Shown here: positions 8,165 to 13,860 of the stretch, piece by piece
Position numbering within the stretch: the stretch's first letter is position 1
How the letters are laid out: every line of letters begins with the position of its first letter
NCBI GenBank assembly: GCA_025728395.1
Contig: JAOBJR010000094.1
Location: 1 to 13,860 of the forward strand
DNA length: 13,860 nucleotides
Source: Candidatus Lightella neohaematopini
Lineage (GTDB): Bacteria; Pseudomonadota; Gammaproteobacteria; Enterobacterales; Enterobacteriaceae
Reading direction: 5' to 3'
The notes under the pieces: model-generated
Seen by the model: only the letters and a program-made list of their open reading frames with translations
Databases searched by the model: none
What the model was told of the DNA's origin: nothing
Position numbers and translations under genes: made by a program

Positions 8165-8226
8165 ATTAAAATATTATTTCTAATAAAAAATAAACCATTA
8201 TTAGTTAAATTAAATAATTAAAAAAA

Positions 8227-9243
8227 TCATTTATTTATTGACATTTCTCGTTCAATAATTTTTATTCGTTCATTAATTTTATTAATATTCATAGTTAATA
8301 CTGCTGTTTTACGCCACTTATTATTTTGTTGTATTGGTATTCCAGAAGAATATATACCAGATTTTTTAATCGAACGTATTACCATACTCATACCAGTAAT
8401 AGTAACTTTATCACAAATATTAATATGACCATTAATAACAGTTGCACCACCTACTAAACAATTGTTTCCTATACGTGAACTACCAGCAATTATTACCCCA
8501 CCAGCAATAGCTGTATACTTACCTATTATAACATTATGTGCTATTTGACATAAATTATCTATAATTACTCCATTACCAATAACAGTATCATCTAATGTAC
8601 CTCGGTCTATAGTAGTACATGATCCAATTTCTACATAATCATTAATAATTACTCGTCCTAAATGTGGTATTTTTAACCATCTTTTTTTATCTTTAATATA
8701 ACCAAATCCATCTGATCCAATTACAGTACCAGATTGAATAATACAACTATTACCAATTATAGTATCATAATGAATAGTAACATTATTAGATAATTTAGTA
8801 TTATCTTTAATAATGACATTTTTACCAATAAAACAATTTGATCCAATAACAACATTATTTCCTAATTTTACATTATCTTCTATTACTACATGATTACCAA
8901 TATTAATATTTTTTCCTAATAAAATATCTTTTTTCTTTTTACTTGTTTTAATATTATCAAACAATGAATTATATATTATTTTTGCAAATAAAACGTAAGC
9001 AAGATAAGGATTAGCTACCACTAACGATGTAATTTTACAAAACGGTATATTATTTTTATCAATAATGATTGCTGATGCTTTACAATTAGATAATAAAAAA
9101 CGTAATTTATTATTAGCAAGAAAAGTAATATAATTTTTTTTTGTGTTATAAATAGAAGTAATACCATAAATTACTATACTATCATCACCAATTAATTCAG
9201 CATTTAACTGTTTTGCTAAATCAGTTATTTTAATAGTAAACAT
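8227..9243 (-). CDS. lpxD: UDP-3-O-(3-hydroxyacyl)glucosamine N-acyltransferase
   Basis: Third enzyme of lipid A synthesis: N-acylation of UDP-3-O-acyl-glucosamine using hydroxyacyl-ACP, in the cytoplasm, as a trimer. Length is 338 residues (E. coli 341). An N-terminal uridine-binding domain (about 1-100, with VVANPYLAYVLFAKI at 75-89) leads into a long left-handed beta-helix of IGxxx hexapeptides (about 110-290). The C-terminal helix begins around YSSGIPIQQNNKWRK (298-312). The catalytic His is H236 in LCQIAHNVIIG, equivalent to E. coli H239. IQSGTVIGSDGFGY (169-182) and ACTTIDRG-like SCTTIDRGTLDDT (208-220) are conserved. It starts at ATG 9241-9243, 7 nt after skp, and ends in TGA. Its likely Shine-Dalgarno overlaps the last codons of skp. 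Identification is firm. Confidence 0.97.
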   Translation of the reverse strand: MFTIKITDLAKQLNAELIGDDSIVIYGITSIYNTKKNYITFLANNKLRFLLSNCKASAIIIDKNNIPFCKITSLVVANPYLAYVLFAKIIYNSLFDNIKTSKKKKDILLGKNINIGNHVVIEDNVKLGNNVVIGSNCFIGKNVIIKDNTKLSNNVTIHYDTIIGNSCIIQSGTVIGSDGFGYIKDKKRWLKIPHLGRVIINDYVEIGSCTTIDRGTLDDTVIGNGVIIDNLCQIAHNVIIGKYTAIAGGVIIAGSSRIGNNCLVGGATVINGHINICDKVTITGMSMVIRSIKKSGIYSSGIPIQQNNKWRKTAVLTMNINKINERIKIIEREMSINK

Positions 9244-9250
9244 AATTATA

Positions 9251-9751
9251 TTACCTAATTAACTGTAATACTTCGTTAGTAATATCTTTAATTTTATTAG
9301 AGTAAACTATAGTACCTGCATCAAATACTATATCATACTTGTATTTTACAGCAATACTTTTTACCGTATTTTGAATTATCACTAAAATTTTATCTCGTTC
9401 TTCTGCTTGTCTACGACGATTGTTTTGTTCAAATTCTTGTGCTTTATTAGAAAAGCTTTCACGTTGTTTAATTAATGAATTTTCTAACTCATTACGTTCA
9501 TTAATTTTCATATTTGATCCATAATGTTGTAAATATTGTATTTTATTTTGTATTTCGCGTTCCATTAATTGTAATTCACTTGCTTCATGTTCAAATTCAT
9601 TTTCAAGTTTTTTTGCAATTTCTATTTTTTTTGGATAGTGTTGAAAAATATTATTAATATTAACTATTGCAATTTTATTACAAGCTAATATTTTAAATGG
9701 GGTTATAATAGTTAATAATATTACACTAATAATAAATAGTCTGTTAAACAT
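9251..9751 (-). CDS. skp: Periplasmic chaperone Skp (OmpH)
   Basis: Trimeric periplasmic holdase that carries unfolded outer-membrane proteins from the Sec translocon to the BAM complex. Length is 166 residues (E. coli 161). An N-terminal signal peptide (about 1-23, hydrophobic MFNRLFIISVILLTIITPF) ends in ILA before Cys24. The mature part starts NKIAIVNINNIFQHYP, close to E. coli DKIAIVNMGSLFQ. The long charged, coiled-coil tentacle segment spans about 42-125, with LENEFEHEASELQLMERE (49-66) and KAQEFEQNNRRRQAEERDK (103-121). The C-terminal strand region reads YDIVFDAGTIVYSNKIKDIT (139-158). A Shine-Dalgarno (AGG at 9761-9763) lies 9 nt before the ATG. It is 43 nt after bamA, the ancestral order. 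A Cys as the first mature residue is unusual, but the -2 Leu does not fit a good lipobox, so signal peptidase I cleavage is more likely. Confidence 0.94.
   Translation of the reverse strand: MFNRLFIISVILLTIITPFKILACNKIAIVNINNIFQHYPKKIEIAKKLENEFEHEASELQLMEREIQNKIQYLQHYGSNMKINERNELENSLIKQRESFSNKAQEFEQNNRRRQAEERDKILVIIQNTVKSIAVKYKYDIVFDAGTIVYSNKIKDITNEVLQLIR
9254..9256 (-). promoter_or_regulatory. Ribosome binding site of lpxD, inside skp
   Basis: Minus-strand AGG (within TTAGGT) ten bases before the lpxD ATG. It is also the last sense codon (Arg) of skp, so skp's C-terminal coding and lpxD initiation are locked together, which points to translational coupling. Confidence 0.5.
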
Positions 9752-9760
9752 TGATATATA

Positions 9761-9763
9761 CCT
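9761..9763 (-). promoter_or_regulatory. Ribosome binding site of skp
   Basis: Minus-strand AGG (within TTTAGG) nine bases before the skp ATG at 9749-9751. It is one of the few recognisable Shine-Dalgarno cores in the window and supports the chosen start. Confidence 0.5.
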
Positions 9764-9794
9764 AAATTTATAAATATTTAAAAAATTAATAACT

Positions 9795-12173
9795 TTAATA
9801 AAATTTATTAAAATTAAACTGTAGTTTTTCTATTTTATCATCATGATATTTTTTAATAGGATAAGCATAAGAAATTGAAATTGGACCGAATGGAGAGATA
9901 ATTCTTACAGATATACCATTAGACAACCTAAAATTTTTGTCTGTAAAATTTAATGAATTATTTTTGCTCCAAATATTACCTATATCAATAAATAATGACA
10001 TACGTGCTACTTTTTTATACTTTTTAAGTAATGGTAATATTAGCTCAGTATTTATTACAGTAATAATATTTCCTCCACTATTATCACTAGATGATGTTAG
10101 TATACACTTATTATAAGTACTAGTACGATAACAATTATAATATATATTTTTTTTGCCTAAACTATTATATTGAAATCCTCTCACATAATTATTATTATTC
10201 ATATAAAAATTGTTGTAAAATGGTATTAATTTATTATTAAAACTACCTAAGTAACCAATATACATGTGTGAAGTTAAAATAAAATTTCTCTTTTTATAAA
10301 AAGATATAAATTTATTAATATTGAATATAATATTATAAAAATTATTCTTAGAATTTAAAATAGTAAGTTTATTTATCATATTAATTAGTATACCATTATT
10401 AGGAAAATAATTATTCTTATTAATAGTGGTATAAGACCAATTAGTTAATAGTAATATATCATTAATCTTAAAATTATCACTTATATAAGTATCAATATTT
10501 GGATAAATATTAATACTATTTAAATAAAAAATTGTTGATAATTGAGATTTTATATTATATAAAATATTATGTATACTTTCTAAACCAATACTTAAGTTAT
10601 TATTATAGTTAATTGGTATATCAAAATTTATACTTATACCATATTTATCACAATTAACGTTTTGAATATATTGTTTTTTATTAGATAAATCAAAAAATAA
10701 TTTACCTTTCATATTAACTTTATTTAGAGTTAAAAATGGATTAATAGTAAATATTTCAAAATAATTATGATATTTATTTTTTGATTCTATAATATTTACT
10801 TTGTTACCATACCCAAATAAATTATTTTTCATTAAATTTAATTTTAAATTAATATTATTACTTATATTAAAATCAATATTAGTTTTAATTTTATTAAAAT
10901 TATACTCTTTTAATTTATATATTATATCAACAATATTACTTTTTTTATTAAGAAAATTTATTTTTACTTTTATTTTTTTAAATAATCCCAAATTTTTTAT
11001 TTTTAAAATGTCACTTTTAATTAAATTTTTATTAAAAAACGAACTTTCTGTTTGTGATATTTCGCGTCTTAATATATAATCTTGAGTGTAATTATTACCA
11101 TAAAAATGTATATATCTTACGTAATAACGTGCACCACTATCAATATTAATGTATAATGTAATTGATTTATTTAAATTATTAATATTAATTTTATAATTAA
11201 TTTTAGCTTTAATAAATCCATATTGATTAAATAAATTATTAATATTATTTTTTAATCTTTTTAAACTATAAATATTATATACTGTATTTAATTTAATATA
11301 ATTTAAATTATTAGATATATAAGGTATATTACAATTTATAATTAAGTTAGTTATTTTATATTGTTTTCCTTCATGTATTTTTATAGTAATACAAATGTCT
11401 TTTTTTTCTTTAGATATAATAGTATAAGTTTGTTCTATATAAAATCTTACATAACCATTACTAAAATAAAATATAGTTAGTGCTTTTATATATTGTTGTA
11501 GTTTTGTTTCTATAAATTCGGTATTAATATTATTTTTTAATTTTAATTTATTTATATATTTGAATAGATGAATTAAAGTTTTATAGTCAAAATTATAATT
11601 ACCAATAATATTAATTTTCTTAATTTTTGCTGTTATGCCTTCGTAAATATTAATAATAATTATAATTTGATTATTGTATGTTATTTTTTTTATAATATTA
11701 ACTTTATTATTGTATTTACCAATACCAATATAAAATTTTTTCATCATACATATGAATTTTTTAATATTAAAATCATTATAAAACTCACCAACTTTAACAT
11801 TATTAAATTTTAATAAATTTAATATTAGTAATTTATTTGTATAATTATTACCATAAAATCTTATACAAGATATTATTGGTCTTTCTGTAACTTGTATAAT
11901 TAATATTTTTTTATCTAAAAAAATTTGTATATTACTAAAATAACCAAGATTAAATAACGATTTAATAGTTTTATTAACATCTTGCATGGATATTAAATTA
12001 TTATGTATTGGTATATCTTTTATTATAAAGTTAATATCTACATGTTTTAATCCTTTTACTAAAATACGTTGTATATTAAATTTTTCTGTACCACTAATAG
12101 GTTGAATGATAATAAGTATTGAAAATAGTAAAATTATCTTTAATATTAGATGATTTAATACTTTAATAAACAT
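9795..12173 (-). CDS. bamA: Outer membrane protein assembly factor BamA
   Basis: Omp85-family core of the BAM complex, which folds and inserts beta-barrel proteins into the outer membrane. Length is 792 residues (E. coli 810). A signal peptide (about 1-28: KIILLFSILIIIQPISG) precedes five POTRA domains. These cover about 29-425, with junctions recognisable from IRFYGNNYTNKLL (104-116), INIIGNYNFDYKTL (187-200) and IHFYGNNYTQDYILRREI (355-372). The barrel follows and includes NNYFPNNGI (587-595). The lid-loop-6 VRGF motif is at 664-667 (R665 equals E. coli R661), and two cysteines in the same loop, C681 and C690, match the E. coli pair C690/C700. The C terminus, SYAYPIKKYHDDKIEKLQFN onward, resembles the E. 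coli final strand and ends in Phe-Tyr. POTRA and barrel sequence is heavily drifted to Asn, Lys and Ile. No clear Shine-Dalgarno; the 141-nt leader upstream may hold the promoter for bamA and the genes after it. Confidence 0.94.
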   Translation of the reverse strand: MFIKVLNHLILKIILLFSILIIIQPISGTEKFNIQRILVKGLKHVDINFIIKDIPIHNNLISMQDVNKTIKSLFNLGYFSNIQIFLDKKILIIQVTERPIISCIRFYGNNYTNKLLILNLLKFNNVKVGEFYNDFNIKKFICMMKKFYIGIGKYNNKVNIIKKITYNNQIIIIINIYEGITAKIKKINIIGNYNFDYKTLIHLFKYINKLKLKNNINTEFIETKLQQYIKALTIFYFSNGYVRFYIEQTYTIISKEKKDICITIKIHEGKQYKITNLIINCNIPYISNNLNYIKLNTVYNIYSLKRLKNNINNLFNQYGFIKAKINYKININNLNKSITLYINIDSGARYYVRYIHFYGNNYTQDYILRREISQTESSFFNKNLIKSDILKIKNLGLFKKIKVKINFLNKKSNIVDIIYKLKEYNFNKIKTNIDFNISNNINLKLNLMKNNLFGYGNKVNIIESKNKYHNYFEIFTINPFLTLNKVNMKGKLFFDLSNKKQYIQNVNCDKYGISINFDIPINYNNNLSIGLESIHNILYNIKSQLSTIFYLNSINIYPNIDTYISDNFKINDILLLTNWSYTTINKNNYFPNNGILINMINKLTILNSKNNFYNIIFNINKFISFYKKRNFILTSHMYIGYLGSFNNKLIPFYNNFYMNNNNYVRGFQYNSLGKKNIYYNCYRTSTYNKCILTSSSDNSGGNIITVINTELILPLLKKYKKVARMSLFIDIGNIWSKNNSLNFTDKNFRLSNGISVRIISPFGPISISYAYPIKKYHDDKIEKLQFNFNKFY

Positions 12174-12314
12174 AATAAACTTTATTAATTAATTAAAATT
12201 AGTTTTTAGATACTAAAAATTTAAATAGTTAATGTATTTATAAATAATTTATTTTAATAAAGCTTTTTATATTTTTATTAAAATATACATTAAACTAAAA
12301 TTAAGCTATTAATA
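12174..12314. other. Intergenic region at the former rseP position
   Basis: This is the largest non-coding gap in the window. In E. coli rseP (about 450 codons) lies between cdsA and bamA; here no frame resembling it, such as an HExxH or PDZ segment, can be seen. The minus strand carries a perfect 12-bp inverted repeat (12250-12285). A TATAAA candidate -10 lies at 12237-12242, about 60 nt before the bamA ATG, but without a convincing -35 at 17-nt spacing. In sequence this AT-rich, such a match is expected by chance, so the promoter is only a suggestion. The gap is nevertheless the likeliest place for transcription of bamA and the lpx genes to begin. Confidence 0.5.
12250..12285. repeat. Perfect 12-bp inverted repeat between cdsA and bamA
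   Basis: Arms 12250-12261 (TATTTTAATAAA) and 12274-12285 (TTTATTAAAATA) are exact reverse complements, separated by a 12-nt loop. The stem is entirely A/T, so the hairpin would be weak. It lies 30 nt past the cdsA stop and just upstream of a candidate -10 for bamA. It could be a weak terminator, a 3'-end stabilising structure or an operator, or it may be chance in AT-rich DNA. There is no strong uninterrupted U-run directly after the minus-strand stem, which argues against a classic intrinsic terminator. Confidence 0.5.
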
Positions 12315-13157
12315 TTAACTAAATAATATCAATAAAAATGTAAATATAGGTATAGATATAGAAAAACTATCTATTCTATCTAAAATTCCTCCATGACCAG
12401 GTAAAATATTACTACTATCTTTTAGATTAGCTAATCTTTTAAACATACTTTCAGTTAAATCACCTATTATAGATAATAATAAAGATATAATTGAACTTAC
12501 TATTAATAGTAATTTATTATAATTGAACATTATATTTATTAATATAAATGATATTATCATTGATGATAATAACCCAGCAATAAATCCTTCCCAAGTTTTA
12601 TTAGGAGAAATAGTAGGCATTATCCTTTTATAACCAAAATAACTACCATATATAAATGATACTGAATCGATACATGATATTATTATTACTAAGTACAGTA
12701 ATAACGCATTTTGAAACAATCCGATATTATGATAATATAAATATATAATTGTAATATTGTATAATAATGGTATTATAATAAATGTGCCAAATAATAATTT
12801 AGTTATTTTTAAACGATACCATATTTTTATTAGTTTATTATAAATTATAAGTAAATAAATAGCTACCAACCACCAAATTATTGGTATAAATGTTAAAAAT
12901 AATAGTAAAAATTTTCTGTACAGTACATTTGTATTAACAGTTAAAAATATTAATATAATTAAAATAACATTATTAGTAATTAATAATGTTATTTTACAAA
13001 AAATATTTCTTAAATTTGATATTTTACTCCATTCCCAAGAACTTAAAGTACAAATAGTAAATAATGCTAAAATAAAGATATATTTAGGAGATTTAAAAAG
13101 TAATAAACTTATTGTAAAAATAATTATTATAGTAGTAAATATTCTTTTTATTAACAA
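12315..13157 (-). CDS. cdsA: Phosphatidate cytidylyltransferase (TTG start)
   Basis: Integral inner-membrane enzyme that makes CDP-diacylglycerol from phosphatidate and CTP, the precursor of phosphatidylethanolamine and phosphatidylglycerol. Length is 280 residues (E. coli 285), with about eight hydrophobic segments. The family signature is intact near the C terminus: GDLTESMFKR (232-241), KDSS (246-249) and LPGHGGILDRID (252-263). TISPNKTWEGFIAG (182-195) and the early LSSWEW (38-43) are also conserved. The stretch equivalent to E. coli WGADSGAYMFGK reads SCIDSVSFIYGS here (160-171), keeping the Asp but losing small residues. The start is TTG at 13155-13157, giving MLIKR against E. coli MLKYR. 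A GGA core (13166-13168) lies 8 nt upstream and no ATG fits. It sits 34 nt after uppS; the next gene in E. coli, rseP, is absent. Confidence 0.95.
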   Translation of the reverse strand: MLIKRIFTTIIIIFTISLLLFKSPKYIFILALFTICTLSSWEWSKISNLRNIFCKITLLITNNVILIILIFLTVNTNVLYRKFLLLFLTFIPIIWWLVAIYLLIIYNKLIKIWYRLKITKLLFGTFIIIPLLYNITIIYLYYHNIGLFQNALLLYLVIIISCIDSVSFIYGSYFGYKRIMPTISPNKTWEGFIAGLLSSMIISFILINIMFNYNKLLLIVSSIISLLLSIIGDLTESMFKRLANLKDSSNILPGHGGILDRIDSFSISIPIFTFLLILFS

Positions 13158-13165
13158 TTAATTAG

Positions 13166-13168
13166 TCC
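13166..13168 (-). promoter_or_regulatory. Ribosome binding site of cdsA
   Basis: Minus-strand GGA (within ATGGAC) eight bases before the TTG at 13155-13157. It is a weak core, but correctly placed, and supports the TTG as the cdsA start. Confidence 0.4.
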
Positions 13169-13191
13169 ATTATTAATTTTTATTATATCAA

Positions 13192-13860
13192 TTATTTGGT
13201 AGTACCAAATCTTCTATTTCTTTGAGAAAAAAATTTTATAGCACTAAAAAACGTATTTTCATCAAAATCTGGCCATAGTACATCAGTAAAAAATAATTCT
13301 GAATATGCTATTTGCCACAATAAAAAATTACTAATTCTATATTCTCCTCCTGTACGTATCACTAAATCTACAGGATCTAAATTATTCATAGATATTACTT
13401 GGCATAAAGTCTGTTCATTTATTTGATTTGGATGAATTAATCCTTTTTGAACTCTATTAATAATTTTTTTTATACCTTGGATTATATCCCATCTACCACC
13501 ATAATTTATGGCAATGTTTAAATTTAATCCATTATTATTTTTAGTTAATTTTTCTGAATTATAAATAAGTTTTTTTAGTGTTTTTTCAAATTTAGATGTA
13601 TCACCAATAATTTTTAACTTAACTTTTTTATTATGTAAATTATATATTCCATTTTTTAAAGAATATGTAAATAGATCCATTAATGATTTTACTTCCGATA
13701 TTGATCTATTCCAATTTTCACTGCTAAAAGCATATAATGTTAATGTATTAAAATTATTTGTTATTGCAAATTCTATAGCACGTTTAGCTGATTGTACTCC
13801 TTCTCTGTGTCCAAAAATACTTAATTTACCTCTAATTTGTGCCCAACGTCTATTACCATC
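13192..13860 (-). CDS. uppS: Isoprenyl (undecaprenyl-diphosphate) synthase, N terminus outside window
   Basis: Cis-prenyltransferase that extends farnesyl diphosphate with isopentenyl diphosphate to undecaprenyl diphosphate, the lipid carrier for peptidoglycan and surface glycans. The frame stays open to the right edge, so the internal ATG at 13680 is not the start. The 222 visible residues correspond to E. coli UppS from about Asp26 on, with only about 25 N-terminal residues missing. The first visible residues are DGNRRWAQ, containing the catalytic Asp (E. coli DGNGRWA). Then come FGHREG, TLYAFSSENWNR, IIGDTSKF, LNIAINYGGRWDI, DLVIRTGGEYRISNFLLWQ and YSELFFTDVLWPDFDE, ending RRFGTTK, all highly conserved. 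It ends in TAA 34 nt before cdsA, the ancestral order. The Gly to Arg change after DGN is the one odd point. Identification is firm. Confidence 0.96.
   Translation of the reverse strand, partial: DGNRRWAQIRGKLSIFGHREGVQSAKRAIEFAITNNFNTLTLYAFSSENWNRSISEVKSLMDLFTYSLKNGIYNLHNKKVKLKIIGDTSKFEKTLKKLIYNSEKLTKNNNGLNLNIAINYGGRWDIIQGIKKIINRVQKGLIHPNQINEQTLCQVISMNNLDPVDLVIRTGGEYRISNFLLWQIAYSELFFTDVLWPDFDENTFFSAIKFFSQRNRRFGTTK

Noticed and set aside
8154..8226. A small gene or RNA between lpxD and fabZ
   Set aside because: Only 73 nt of AT-rich sequence with no convincing hairpin or open frame beyond the fabZ ribosome binding site.
10801..11079. Open frame on the + strand within bamA
   Set aside because: Antisense to the bamA POTRA5/barrel region; hydrophobic composition follows from Asn/Lys-rich codons on the other strand.
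12174..12314. A degraded rseP pseudogene
   Set aside because: The gap is far too short and no frame shows an HExxH, PDZ or other RseP-like segment.
1..13860. Mobile elements, CRISPR arrays, tRNA genes or horizontally acquired genes
   Set aside because: No repeated spacers, transposase motifs, cloverleaf-like GC-rich stretches or genes of different composition were seen; every gene has an E. coli counterpart in the same order.

Overview
The window is a very AT-rich (GC by eye about a fifth to a quarter), tightly packed stretch of a gammaproteobacterial genome. Proteins are strongly biased to Lys, Asn and Ile, yet they align almost end to end with Escherichia coli proteins. Gene order is that of the E. 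coli uppS-cdsA-rseP-bamA-skp-lpxD-fabZ-lpxA-lpxB-rnhB-dnaE-accA...tilS...proS segment with several genes cut out. This combination is typical of a reduced, vertically inherited insect endosymbiont derived from Enterobacterales. I cannot name the genus from this window alone.

Layout: positions 2-544 hold the 3' end of proS on the + strand. Everything else is one minus-strand series, read from right to left: uppS (partial, 13192-13860), cdsA (12315-13157), a 141-nt gap where rseP would lie, bamA (9795-12173), skp (9251-9751), lpxD (8227-9243), fabZ (7698-8153), lpxA (6902-7690), lpxB (5738-6892), dnaE (2931-5717), accA (1922-2899) and tilS (546-1925). Most junctions are a 4-nt overlap or gaps of 7 to 43 nt, so several genes are probably co-transcribed. 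The only sizeable non-coding stretch, 12174-12314, is the best place for a promoter and contains a perfect 12-bp inverted repeat. No tRNA, rRNA, mobile element, CRISPR array or foreign-looking gene was seen.

Functionally the block builds a Gram-negative envelope. UppS makes the undecaprenyl carrier, CdsA makes CDP-diacylglycerol, LpxA, LpxD and LpxB carry out early lipid A steps, and FabZ and AccA serve fatty-acid synthesis. Skp and BamA deliver and insert outer-membrane proteins. The retained catalytic residues suggest a real outer membrane with lipid A. DnaE, TilS and ProS belong to replication, tRNA modification and translation.

The most unusual feature is DnaE. It is co-linear with E. 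coli DnaE through the beta-clamp-binding motif (QIDMF, residues 918-922) and stops six residues later, so the whole OB-fold and tau-binding C-terminal region is absent. accA begins 31 nt downstream, leaving no room for a frameshifted remnant. Other points of note are the clean loss of rnhB and rseP, the convergent proS/tilS ends one base apart, TTG starts for fabZ and cdsA, and a few substitutions in conserved motifs (LpxB, UppS, CdsA). I did not find a novel multi-gene system; apart from these points the region is ordinary symbiont core genome.
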